Notes under the pieces: generated by a model
Database searches by the model: none
The model's input: the letters and a program-made list of their open reading frames with translations, nothing else
What the model was told of the DNA's origin: nothing
NCBI GenBank assembly: GCA_023634235.1
Contig: JAMKCF010000015.1
Location: 7,722,087-7,786,086, forward strand
Length of the DNA stretch: 64,000 bases
Direction of reading: 5' to 3'
Source: Pisaster brevispinus
Taxonomy: Eukaryota > Echinodermata > Asteroidea > Forcipulatida > Asteriidae
Translations under genes and position numbers: made by a program
Part shown: one piece after another, positions 22,601-31,770 of the stretch
How positions within the stretch are numbered: position 1 is the first letter of the stretch
How the letters are laid out: every line of letters starts with the position of its first letter

Positions 22601-25600
22601 TAAATTTGAATTGTAGGGCCTGGCATTGATGTACCTGCCCCTGACATGGGTTCTGGTGAACGGGAGATGAGTTGGATGGCAGACACGTATGCAATGACGG
22701 TCGGCTACCAGGACATCAACGCACACGCTTGCATCACAGGCAAGCCAATCACACAGGGTGGCATCCACGGCCGTGTGTCGGCTACAGGCCGTGGGATCTA
22801 CCATGGTATTGAGAATTTCGTTAACGAGGCTTCCTACATGAGCACTGTTGGACTGACACCTGGCTTCGGTGATAAGACATTCATTGTTCAGGTACATGTA
22901 CACCTTTTCACCTTGAACTTAAAGCAAAAACCATGGCAGCACTCTGTATATTGGGTAATAAAAGCAACTCAATATTAGTAAGATTTGAAACTTTGCATGC
23001 GGAGACACCATGTCAACGTTTCAACGTTTTTGCGAAGAGGCTTAGCTTGCTTTGGCAGTACTTAAGCAGCATACAGCAACAGAATCCAGCATTCTCCTGA
23101 AGACGATCAGCACATACTGATTGAAATGTCGACTTGTTAAACCACTGGTTCTTCTCAAAACTACCACAGCTCATAAAAATAAAATTCCGGTGCTTCCGCA
23201 TCAGTCAAGTTTGATATGAGACACGGACAAGCATGATTTTTTCGTATTCCACAAAAGCGCATGGGATCATGAACTTGTCTTCAAGGAAAATTGGCGTACA
23301 ATAGCATGATACGCAGATACGCAGATAGATCAATCCAAAACGGGGATCCAAGTTTGCTTGAAGATGTTTGTTATCAATATTTGGATGAAATCATTATATT
23401 CTTTGTAAAGATGTTTGCAGGTGTTGGTCTTCGGTTAATTTCATGTTTATGTAATGTTGTTCTTATCTTCCCTTGAGTTTTACTTTGAATTGCTTAGTCT
23501 GTTGTTTGAATCAGGAGAAAATAGTGCAAAACCTTGCACCATTGTCAGCATATGAACACATTGGCATTAATTTTGGTTGTAACAACTGAAATCAGCCGTT
23601 TTTTTGTTTACATTTTTTAAAAGGTTTTCAGATACAGTTTTTTTTAATATGACTTCATTTCAGGGGTAATATTTCACATAAATAAAATGGTTTTAGTATG
23701 AACTTCATAATCGGTACAAGCTTTCAGACCAAAATTAAGCAATAGTGTTTTTCTATTCTTACCAATCCTGTATTTATAATACCTTTTTTAAGGTAGCATC
23801 CTTGAGATAAATGTATTTTCAGTGTGACTTGAAGGATTCTCTAGGAAAGTGTTAGCTCTGGAGCAAAGTATGTTATGGTCGTATATTTGAGTTTAATTCT
23901 ATTTATTATAGTTCCAGAGAGTTCAGAAGGAACACCTTGAGCAAGTTGTCACATGTGGATCAATTAGATTCTGGTTCTTCTCATTTCAGGGTTTTGGTAA
24001 TGTGGGCCTACATACAACACGTTACCTCCATCGCTACGGTGCTCGCTGCATTGGTGTTATGGAGATTGATGGAAGTATCTACAATCCCAACGGAATTGAC
24101 CCTAAAGAGCTAGAGGAATACAAACTGGTATGAAACACAAACCTCATCATTGACCAAATTCTTGAAGATGCTACTGATGAGAATGGTTTTGTATTTTTTT
24201 GTGTTTAGGGAAAGTTTCAGAATGATGATTTACTCTATTAATAATAATAATAATAACTAGTTTTTATACAGCGCTTTATCTATGGGCGTCTCAAAGCGCT
24301 TATCATTAATTATTTCCAGACAGGTTGTTGAAGTTTTTGAATAATGAGACTCATTTATGTAACACATTGTAAGTGTTTACAAGGTTCTGTGGCACATTCA
24401 GCAGCAACTTCCAATGACACTGGGCAAACCCCTTCTCTTTGCAATAACTGGGTTAGTTTAACTGGGTTTCGTCATGTGCATTATGCAAATCACGGGACCA
24501 AAGGCTTTACGTCCCATCCAAAGGACAAAGCAATAATGGTTAAGTATCTAGTTTAAAGACACAAGTGTCAAGACCGGGACTTGAACCCACACTCTGCTGA
24601 TCAAAAACACCAGAGCTTAACTCCAGTACGCTTGACTTCTTGAGTCCAGTGCAATTTGACTGCTCGGCTACGACACGCCATGCTCTAGTAAAGACTGAAT
24701 GAGCTCATAATGTATGTTGGATTTTTACTCAACTTGCATCCGTAGACTGTGACTTTAGTGTAATCAAATTGAATTGACCAAGCATTTATGTTCTCTTCTG
24801 ATAGCGTCTGTTTCTGCCTGTTCTTCTCTCAACAGAAAAATGGAACCGTTGTTGGATTCCCTGATGCCACACCCTATGAGGGTGATTTGATGGTAGAGCA
24901 ATGCGACATCCTAGTACCCTGTGCAGGAGAGAAACAAATCACCAGTAAAAACGCCCCTCACATCAAAGCCAGAGTAAGTGCCCCCCCCCATTCCTCCCCA
25001 AGGGCACAAACTTTTTTGGGAAAATCCATAAAACCGCAGGGCTTGTAGCTCAAAATGTTCACGGGACCAGAATTGAAATGAGAAGGGAAACAAAATACCT
25101 GCACAGTTTTACATTTGAACAAGCACTCAGAGAGGATTCATCTTGTTTTGTGTATTATAGGTAAGTATTCTTCACTACTCAACAGAATTGCAGGAGATGT
25201 ATCAAACTGAAAGCCAACATTGGAACAATAACAAGACCGCCGGACCTGTCCAGTCATGAGTTTACTGGCCTGATGCTAAAATCACTGGCCTCGGACCTGT
25301 GGTCCAGTGTGACTGCTGCTTCTCTCTTTAAAATAAATCAAAATATACGGTCAATATATAATTCTTTTGAATACATGGCCTTAAAAAAATGAACAAAAAA
25401 GTAAAACAAGCTGTCGTTTCAGTGTTTATCCGTCCACACATTGTGCCGGTAAAAGTTCTCCTAATTATTTCCGTTTTTTCCCCTTAGATTATCGCTGAGG
25501 GAGCTAATGGTCCTACAACACCAGCAGCTGATAAAATTCTACAAGAAAGAAATATCATGGTTATTCCTGTAAGTAGAGAATTTATATTTCAATATACAAA

Positions 25601-28600
25601 TATACAAATATTTGATGCATATGAGCCCAATATAGCCGAATATAATCACTCATTGAAACGGAACAGTCCAGATTTCAACGAGTTATCATATTCTTCTATA
25701 TTGTAGGAATAAAAATGCATCCTATATTTTTTTCATATACATGTACCTGACACATAGATCCTTGTCATTTGATATTTTTTCATATAAATCATAATCTATT
25801 TCTGCGATAAATTATACAAAGTTTGGAACAATTTTGAATTTATTTCAACAATAGGGTTTTAAACGGCTGAGGTAAAGACATAGCTGGAGCTATTTAAGAC
25901 CGGTTGGCTAAAGCCTGTTCGGCGTTCATAGCCATACTGGCATGCAAGCTTACACGGGCGCAGTTAATTCAATACATAAGGTACTCAATGTTAAATCTAT
26001 TTGTTAGCGCAAAGTGTAGCTGCATCCCAAGCGTCCTATATTTAGCAATGTAGAACTCCTATATTAAGTGTTGGAGTGTCGGAACTGTGTACATGGCAAA
26101 ATCAGTTATGACATGTGACGCGTGTTCCGCCAATCAAATGACAAGGCTCTATAATTATGATGCTGATCTTTCTCTACAGCAAAGTGTTAAACTCTGACAG
26201 AAATTGTGACACTGTTTTTGACATTTAGTTCCTAAGATGTTCTAACATTCATTCGCACTTTGTCCAGGATTTATACGTTAATGCTGGCGGTGTCACGGTG
26301 TCGTACTTTGAATGGATTAAGAATTTAAATCACGTCAGCTTTGGCAGGCTGCGATTTAAATATGAGCGAGACTCGAACATGCACCTCCTTGGTGAGTGAA
26401 CGGAGAACCAGCGTCCCCGGTGACCCGCGTTACTCAGTGGTTACAAAGCCATTCTGTTGCCGTAGTTTGGACCTGAATTATGCTGTAGCCATCTTTGTCT
26501 TGTATCCTGTAGACACCCCTGTGGTTAAGTACTGCTTCTTGTCAAGTGAAAGAAGCCAGTCTATTTTCCACTTACAGCCTCATTTCGGTTACATTTCTTT
26601 GGCAAGAAGACAAGACAGTGTGTAAACCATTATCAGGCTGTTGAATTTTTTTACAGAGTGTGGCTACATCAGCCATTTGGAATTTTTGTGCTGATATCAC
26701 CATAGCTTATCAGTCAAAAGCCCAAAGGCATGGCCTCATTTGGTCATGCATGAAATAAACATCAAGATGGCTGTATCATGATAAAGGTCAAATTTCATGA
26801 CTCTGCTTACTGCAAGCAAATAATAAGCAGATTTCACAGGTTAGTAGGGAATTTTGGCGTGTGCGTGTGCTTACTCCACATTTACTAGGCATTCTTCGCT
26901 TACACAGAAATATGGCGCTTGCCCTGTAAGCCAAGAACAGTGATTGCAAGTGCAGAATTTGGCGGTTAGCAGAGCCATGCAAATTTGGTCAGGGTCTCGT
27001 TGTTTGCTTCCCATTTGATTTTGCTAAACCCATCCCTGCATCTCCCTTTAGGATATGTATATCAACGCTGGTGGTGTGACTGTATCATTCTTTGAATGGC
27101 TTAAAAACTTGAACCATGTCAGCTATGGCCGCCTTACTTTCAAATATGAGAGAGACTCGAACCAGTTTCTGCTTGGTGAGTTGTTTTTTGTTTTAAGTTG
27201 TTTTTGTTTTGTTCTTAGTGACACCCTTTGTCTTTTACATTTTTTTTTTTTTTTAAAGTGTAATAAATTCGACGTTAATTGTTGTAACACTTAATTTGAT
27301 TTTCTATTGCATGGAATTACTTTGCAGCGTCAATGATTGCTAGTGAGTTTCCTAATGATGTGCAGGGCAATGATAAATCTGGTCTCACGAGTAAACAATC
27401 TTTACTACATTGAGTCAGTTCCAAAGTGCAGGCCTCGAAATAACCCACGGCACCGACAGCTATTGCCGTGGTGCCCTGTGCTTTTGCTATGGTGCCCTTT
27501 GCAGAGTTCCAATACAAATTTACATTTTCCTCATAGAGTGCCCCTTACCGGAGGAAAATTGCCGCGCCCCTTCAAGAGCGAAGTTCAAGGCCTCAAATCG
27601 GGCTTGTAAATTTATCTCAGGCCATGAACACACCATGAACACTATAAAAGTGTTTTTTCTGAATGTAACCTAATATCTGTGACTAACGGAGGAACAACTG
27701 TGTATTAAGTTTGCCAAATCTTTGTGCCCTTTTTACTTGGTCTAAACAAAACACCAATCACCTTTGTACAATGAACCTCAATACAGGGTTGTCAGTTGTG
27801 GCAAAAGTGCCATTCTATATTTTGCAGGCTTCTAATAATCAATAGTATTGGAAAGTGTTTTCTCCCTATTTTTACCTGTGTACCCTTTTTCTACTTGTGT
27901 ATTTGTGGAGTCACTTTGTTTGACTTTTTAACTTCATGTAAATGATGATTGTATTTTGTGTTTTTTATCCTCTTTTATACTGTTAGTAGCAATGTAAATC
28001 AGCTGTATGCTGTGATTTTATTATGCAATGGATCACAATGTTAATAATAGTAATTTTAATAATAATTATTATTATAGCAATAAAATTAATAATAATTTAT
28101 TTCATACGTTTTTGTCACATTCAAAATCAGAGTGTAGAACCCCAGACGGTTCTTCAACACAGTTTAATTTTGTACTAATTTACTGGTTTTCATTCTCTAC
28201 CCTCCCCGCCATACTCTAAACAGAGAGTGTACAGGAAAGCTTGGAGAGGAAATTTGGCAAACACGGAGGCCGCATCCCCATCCTACCCTCAGAGAAGTTT
28301 CAAGACCGCATCGCTGGTGCAAGTGAAAAGGATATTGTTCACAGCGGGCTGGCGTACACCATGGAACGCTCTGCTAGGGTAAGTAGAACTTGGACTTTCT
28401 CAATCGGGCGTTCATGGTTGATGTTAGGAATTGAGTTTTGACTTCTCATTCTTTCTTTTTTCCTCATGGATATGTCTCATAAAAATGATACAAATGTCCA
28501 AGGAGTGCTTTTGTATTGTTTCTGAACAGGCCTGGAATTACACGGAGCCCATGGCCTCTGTTGCCCTAGTCTTGGCCCTGATGCCCTTTGAAAAGGTTTC

Positions 28601-31600
28601 CTGTAGACCTTCAGATGTTCCAATGTAACTGCTGTTTGCAAAATGATATTGGCCTTGCCCTCTCAAAGATGAAATTCCAAGCCTGTATCAAAAAATAATA
28701 CTTGTTTGTTCCCGTGTTCTGTTCAGGAGTGGTGCCCCTTGCCTGCAAAGCAAAATTGCCTTCTCCCCTAAATTGCTTTGCATCAGCTTTTTTTTTATGA
28801 GAGAGAGAGAGACAGAGAAATAAAAAAGCATTTTCTGATGTTGTGTTGCTATTTTATTTCACTGTTAAATACTAAAGCCCACAACCGACTGTGACCCAAT
28901 GTTTCAGTCACTTTGTTAAATTAACTGACTTTGATGATATTAATATAATATCATATGGGTTCTCATTTGAGTTTTCTTGCTACTTACTGCATGTTGTTGA
29001 TGAGTATCCAATGGGCAAATGAAATAGGAACTGCAAGATTTGCTCATTATGGTTTTGTGCATGAAAGCAATATCATAAATATTCACCTGCTTATTGAATA
29101 TTCATGTAGTCCTCAAGCAGCCATCTACTCATTGGATGCCTACTTATTTAGTATTCGTACACTTAGCCTTCTGAAGAGTTGCTATTACCAGGGCCCCATT
29201 TCATAGAGCACATAAAGTAGCTAAGCACAACACAATTATGCTCACCGGAATAAGGTCACCAGCTAAAATACCATGTCACATGTACAATCTGTGAGCGGTG
29301 CCCTGCTTATTTTTTGCTTAGCAGAAAATTTGTAAGCAATATCTCTATGAAAGCCGTGTTGAAAGCTTGTGAAGTGTACGGTATTCCGAGTGAATTTGTT
29401 CTTCTGCCCTGATTCGGTGATAAAAAACAAATTCGATTTTCCAATATTAAACCATTTAAATCTCTCCATATGTATGAAGTACATTTTTCCAAGGAGCCAT
29501 TCAAAGTAATCAATAACTAAAAGTTTCGATCTTTTTATGAAAAAAAATTTAGGGAAGGGTTTGGTGAAAACACAATCGGCTTTTCATGACATGGTTTATT
29601 TTCATTCCATTATCCATTTTTCATTCCCAGCAAATTATGCGTACAGCAATGCGCCACAATTTACAATTGGACATCAGGACAGCTGCCTACATATCAGCAA
29701 TCGCCAAGATTTTTCATACATACCAAGATGCAGGCCCCACGTTCTAAAACACTGCTCTAAAACACTAATTCTCAAATAACCTTCTTGGTTTGTTCTTCAG
29801 CTGGTGTAAGCATCTTTATTTGAGTTTGACCTTTTAAGGTGATGACTGCTGGATGATGGGCATTGTTGCTATATATGAAACCATTGCTTTATTGTTGTCT
29901 TGTCTGTTATTATTTTATCATTGCAGGTATTCATGTTACAATGACCAGCCAGATTAACAAGCAAATTTCCATTTCAGTTGACATTTCCATTTCAGATTGA
30001 CATTTCCATTTCAGTTGACATTTATTGACCTGACACCAACCACACTCTAATTTCAAGATCGTTCGTTATTCTTGACTTGGAGGAGAACAGATTACACTCT
30101 TCTCTTATTCTGCTGGTGAAGATGACAGTTGTGAGCTAAGGCACTGTTCATTAATTGGGGTGTAACCAGGGGGGGGGGGTTACACTCTCGCTGTAAATCA
30201 CTGGAGTTGTGTCGCCATGTTTTCGTTCCTTAGGTGGTGGGTCCCACAAACTGCTTCCGACTGCTGACGCATGCTTGCTCATTTTTTTTGGCATGTTTAT
30301 ATCAGTGTAGCAATGTACATTGTGTGTTGCCATAGCGATGCTACACTAATATGCTGTCATGACGATGGGGATCTTTGTGACACGTGTGAATCATCAATTT
30401 CTGTTTTACTTTTCTTGATCTTTCTTCTGCTCTTTCTTTTTCAAGAAACGTGTTTGAATTGATTTTTTTTTTGGCTAAGCCTGAGCTCTTTATCTGCTAA
30501 GATTTTTGGCCATTGCTCCAATCCTTCTGCCTCAGCTATTTTCCCATCTTCCTTCATCCAGCCCACCCTTCCGAGCCATCGCAGTGCATGGCTGTTAAGA
30601 ATTTTGCAGCCAACATGTAAACTGGTCAGTCCAAAGCCTTTGTCAGCCAATTTCTTCTTCCAGAAAAGGCTAAATAATTATAAATTTGAGCTACATGTAT
30701 TCCATATTTGATCCATTGCTTTGAATCTTTCTTTATACATTTTTTTTTGTACATCATTTTTATCACGTTCACTTTAAAAAGAACTCATTTCAATTTTAAA
30801 TCCAATTTGCATTTTCAAAATCATGGTGTGAGGAAGAATCACTACAAAAGAGAAGTTGACATTTCACGACATGCTCTCCAAACCAAAACATGATTTTATC
30901 ATTTCCAGCTCACCTTCAAAAAAAGTTGACGTTAAAACTTGTGTTGAACTGAGAGAAGAAAAAAAAAACGAGCAGCTGTATCTCTTTTGTTTTCCTCCAT
31001 CAGCAAATAATGGACACATGTCGCAAATACAATCTTGGCCTGGATCTTCGCTCAGCTGCCTACGTTAAATCCTTGGAGAAAATCTTCTTCACTTATTCCG
31101 ATGCTGGGCTCGCCTTTATCTAAACCAAAACCCGTGTGGATTATCCTTCCCCTCTTCCCATTCCAACAAGCCTGACTTTCTTGTCAGTAAAGCTAATTCT
31201 TCTACTGCTCTATTAACTCTTTTAAACCAAACTTATATTCTATTGATTTTTGTAAACTATTCGGTAAAAATTGTAAAAATATGCTATCTTCAAAAACCGC
31301 ATGGAAATAGGTAGTTTAATGTTTTTTCAGTCAGTGGAGGGCACTGTGTTCTGGTGCTAGAGATGGTCATTTTAAAAGTAGCTAGTTGAAAGTGTGGTTT
31401 TTAGAGAATAGAATCTCTTTTAAACACTAGAGGGTGCTCTTTAAAATGGTGAAGTTGCTATTCATGCAAATTTTTCTATCACTCCTCGCTTTCTCCAGCA
31501 AATCATGAAAACTGCCATGAAGTATAATCTAGCTCTGGACCTGCGAACGGCTGCCTATGTCAACTCCATCGAGAAAATATACAAGACCTACAGCGACGCT

Positions 31601-31618
31601 GGCCTTACCTTCACATAA
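16528..31618 (+). CDS. GLUD1: Mitochondrial glutamate dehydrogenase with duplicated alternative exons
   Basis: Canonical CDS = 16528-16651, 18922-19037, 20088-20229, 21695-21895, 22617-22891, 23990-24127, 24836-24973, 25488-25568, one of (26268-26391 | 27052-27175), 28224-28378, one of (29631-29747 | 31004-31123 | 31499-31618). All junctions are GT-AG and in phase; 537 aa with exon 11c (human GLUD1 558). It interconverts glutamate and 2-oxoglutarate plus ammonia with NAD(P) in the mitochondrial matrix. Residues 1-41 are Arg/Ser/Leu-rich with few acids, a mitochondrial presequence. K126, K150 and K162 correspond to bovine K90, K114 and the catalytic K126 (numbering offset 36). GFGNVG at 287-292 is the dinucleotide fold. 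The antenna and pivot ([20 protein letters not shown]) mark the animal allosteric type. H486 and R495 correspond to the GTP- and ADP-site residues bovine H450 and R459. The start ATG has A at -3. The symbol is given for the orthologue group. Confidence -1.
17405..17658. mobile_element. MITE with AAGTGAGGTTTGC ends
   Basis: Left AAGTGAGGTTTGCGG with ACACCATGTG; right ACATGGTGTC then GCAAACCTCACTT. Located in GDH intron 1. A fragment sharing ACACCATGT and GTTAAACCACTGGTTCTTCT-type sequence is at 22985-23165. Confidence -1.
18922..19037 (+). CDS. GLUD1: GDH exon 2 (N-terminal helix of mature enzyme)
   Basis: 116 nt, acceptor TTTTTTTGGTTCAG. It encodes [20 protein letters not shown] followed by [19 protein letters not shown], matching the DDPNFFKMVEGFFDRGA start of mature vertebrate GDH. 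Confidence -1.
19873..20003. mobile_element. Short MITE in GDH intron 2
   Basis: GGGGCCGATTTCACAAAGAG at the left and CGTGAAATTGAGCCTGG at the right, with AAGATTTATCATAAC opposing GATGAATCTTAG. 131 bp. Confidence -1.
20088..20229 (+). CDS. GLUD1: GDH exon 3 (glutamate-binding region)
   Basis: 142 nt encoding [20 protein letters not shown] through [15 protein letters not shown]. The last Lys (K126) corresponds to substrate-binding bovine K90. The donor GTGAGT is followed after 16 bp by a SINE insertion. Confidence -1.
20246..20692 (+). repeat. tRNA-Leu(CAA)-derived SINE, best-preserved copy
   Basis: Head GTGTCGTGGCCGAGTGGATA, GAACTCAAGCTCTGG (anticodon loop CTCAAGC, CAA), B box GGTTCGAGTCC; body CTTAAGCAAGACACTTAACC; tail (ATT)n. 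An 11-bp duplication (TCTGACACATG) lies between head and B box. It starts 16 bp after the GDH exon 3 donor. Confidence -1.
20693..21600 (+). mobile_element. CR1-like LINE 3' end, split by a MITE
   Basis: Translates to [20 protein letters not shown] and [11 protein letters not shown], the C-terminal reverse-transcriptase block of CR1/RTE-type LINEs. After the 20821-21088 insertion it resumes as [11 protein letters not shown], and near 21450 [11 protein letters not shown]. Broken by stops and frameshifts; not active. Confidence -1.
20821..21088. mobile_element. MITE inserted in the LINE relic
   Basis: Ends GGGGCCAATTTCATAGCGCT and CTCTATGAAATTGGGCCC. Removing it rejoins the LINE frame LHWLPANQRI, so it inserted after the LINE. 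Confidence -1.
21695..21895 (+). CDS. GLUD1: GDH exon 4 (catalytic lysine)
   Basis: 201 nt encoding [40 protein letters not shown] and [20 protein letters not shown]150 (TYKC) and K162 (GGAKGG) are the substrate-binding and catalytic lysines. A frame open past the donor is intronic read-through. Confidence -1.
21955..22133. mobile_element. MITE with AGGCCTGGAATTTCA ends
   Basis: AGCAGGCCTGGAATTTCATC at the left, ATTTACAGGCCTGGAGTACT at the right, with GGGCACCAAGGGCAAGAACA and GAGGCCACGGCCTCTGTGGC inside. Relatives at 8511-8590, 28526-28687 and 62085-62195. In GDH intron 4. Confidence -1.
22617..22891 (+). CDS. GLUD1: GDH exon 5 (substrate/GTP-site region)
   Basis: 275 nt encoding [20 protein letters not shown], the [20 protein letters not shown] stretch and [25 protein letters not shown] corresponds to the segment with GTP-binding arginines in bovine GDH. 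Confidence -1.
23505..23790. mobile_element. Truncated copy of the 11233-type element
   Basis: Begins within the body at AATCAGGAGAAAATAGTGCA and keeps the right end ACCAATCCTGTATTTATAAT (ACC). In GDH intron 5. Confidence -1.
23990..24127 (+). CDS. GLUD1: GDH exon 6 (NAD-binding Rossmann motif)
   Basis: 138 nt, 46 codons, phase 0 on both sides. It encodes [20 protein letters not shown] with the GxGNVG dinucleotide loop, then [20 protein letters not shown]. Confidence -1.
24238..24682 (-). repeat. tRNA-Leu-derived SINE, antisense, GDH intron 6
   Basis: (AAT)n at the left, then CAGCGCTTTATCTATGGGCG, GACTTGAACCCACACTCTGC (B box complement) and TCGGCTACGACACGCCATG (A box complement). Confidence -1.
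24836..24973 (+). CDS. GLUD1: GDH exon 7 (NAD domain)
   Basis: 138 nt encoding [20 protein letters not shown] and [20 protein letters not shown]. Acceptor TTCTTCTCTCAACAG, donor GTAAGT. Confidence -1.
25036..25322. mobile_element. MITE with GCAGGGCTTGTAGCTC end
   Basis: GCAGGGCTTGTAGCTCAAAA at the left, then CAGAATTGAAATGAGAAGG; right part GGCCTCGGACCTGTGGTCCA. It is the reverse-orientation relative of 57569-57896. GDH intron 7. Confidence -1.
25488..25568 (+). CDS. GLUD1: GDH exon 8 (NAD domain, EGANGPTTP motif)
   Basis: 81 nt encoding [20 protein letters not shown] and RNIMVIP, ending in phase 0 at GTAAGT. This is the exon that must be joined to either 9a or 9b. Confidence -1.
25753..26153. 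mobile_element. MITE with CATAGATCCTTGTCATTT ends
   Basis: Left CATAGATCCTTGTCATTTGA, right CAATCAAATGACAAGGCTCT. In GDH intron 8, ending about 115 bp before alternative exon 9a. Confidence -1.
26268..26391 (+). CDS. GLUD1: GDH alternative exon 9a
   Basis: 124 nt, acceptor CACTTTGTCCAG, donor GTGAGT. It encodes [20 protein letters not shown] then [21 protein letters not shown] (residues 406-446). Substrate-contacting S417 (bovine S381) and S429 (bovine S393) are kept; Tyr at 418 as in vertebrates, Phe at 430, Arg at 434. 36 of 41 residues match human GDH. It enters in phase 0 and leaves in phase 1, exactly like 9b, so only one of the two can be used. Confidence -1.
26788..26996. mobile_element. 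MITE between exons 9a and 9b
   Basis: Ends CAAATTTCATGACTCTGCTT and CAGAGCCATGCAAATTTGG; a degenerate GGGCCCAATTTCATAG-family member. It lengthens the 660-bp intron that separates the two alternative exons. Confidence -1.
27052..27175 (+). CDS. GLUD1: GDH alternative exon 9b
   Basis: 124 nt, acceptor CATCTCCCTTTAG, donor GTGAGT, 660 bp after 9a. It encodes [20 protein letters not shown] then [21 protein letters not shown]. It differs from 9a at residues 407, 409, 418 (Y to F), 422, 430 (F to Y), 434 (R to T), 443 and 444. It also matches human GDH at 36 of 41, at a different subset, so neither copy looks like a decaying duplicate. Confidence -1.
28224..28378 (+). CDS. GLUD1: GDH exon 10 (antenna and pivot helix), constant
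   Basis: 155 nt, acceptor CTCTAAACAG, donor GTAAGT. It encodes [16 protein letters not shown] (ascending antenna helix), then [20 protein letters not shown] and TMERSAR. It holds the residues whose human counterparts (S445-K450, H454) are mutated in GTP-insensitive hyperinsulinism/hyperammonaemia. Only one copy exists, between the two alternative sets. Confidence -1.
28526..28687. mobile_element. Diverged AGGCCTGGAATT MITE in GDH intron 10
   Basis: ACAGGCCTGGAATTACACGG at the left and GATGAAATTCCAAGCCTGTA at the right; TTGCCCTCTCAAA inside. Confidence -1.
29190..29352. mobile_element. GGGCCCAATTTCATAG-family MITE upstream of exon 11a
   Basis: AGGGCCCCATTTCATAGAGC at the left, GCTTAGCAGAAAATTTGTAA and CTCTATGAAAG at the right. 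Confidence -1.
29631..29747 (+). CDS. GLUD1: GDH alternative last coding exon 11a
   Basis: Acceptor CATTTTTCATTCCCAG; 38 codons plus TAA. It encodes [20 protein letters not shown] then [18 protein letters not shown]. Same length class and fold as the GDH C-terminal helix; 25 of 38 residues identical to 11c and 25 of 38 to human. No frameshift or premature stop. No AATAAA was seen between it and exon 11b. Confidence -1.
   Translation, partial: QIMRTAMRHNLQLDIRTAAYISAIAKIFHTYQDAGPTF
29962..30020 (+). repeat. Three tandem acceptor-like repeats between exons 11a and 11b
   Basis: Unit of 18-19 bp, ATTTCCATTTCAGTTGAC, three times in a row, each containing TTTCCATTTCAG, a good 3' splice-site consensus. 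It follows exon 11a by about 215 bp. No open reading frame follows the repeats. Confidence -1.
31004..31123 (+). CDS. GLUD1: GDH alternative last coding exon 11b
   Basis: Acceptor TTTTGTTTTCCTCCATCAG; 39 codons plus TAA. It encodes [20 protein letters not shown] then [19 protein letters not shown]. 28 of 39 identical to 11c, 24 of 39 to human. It carries an acidic D and a Cys near the start (MDTC) where the other copies have MRTA/MKTA. Confidence -1.
   Translation, partial: QIMDTCRKYNLGLDLRSAAYVKSLEKIFFTYSDAGLAFI
31499..31618 (+). CDS. GLUD1: GDH alternative last coding exon 11c (most canonical)
   Basis: Acceptor CTCCTCGCTTTCTCCAG; 39 codons plus TAA. It encodes [20 protein letters not shown] then [19 protein letters not shown], 30 of 39 identical to human GDH, so probably the default C-terminus. 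The first downstream AATAAA is at 31765. Confidence -1.
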   Translation, partial: QIMKTAMKYNLALDLRTAAYVNSIEKIYKTYSDAGLTFT

Positions 31619-31764
31619 ATTGGTGCAACGAGAATGCAGACAGAAAAATAGGAATTAATTTACAGAATACAAGTGTAGTGGGTCAAGCAATGAAAAATCC
31701 ATCTCTCATAAATAGACCAAGGTGGTTGCTAACAATGTTCAATCTAAGTTAATCACATTTCATG

Positions 31765-31770
31765 AATAAA
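31765..31770 (+). terminator. Candidate GDH polyadenylation signal (proximal)
   Basis: AATAAA 147 nt after the exon 11c stop. It is the first canonical signal seen after any of the three alternative stops, so transcripts ending in 11a or 11b may share it or use weaker signals. Confidence -1.

Noticed and set aside
27052..27175. Exon 9b as a processed or unprocessed pseudogene of 9a
   Set aside because: Intact frame, equal length, matching phases, good splice sites and equal similarity to human GDH argue against decay; expression still has to be shown.
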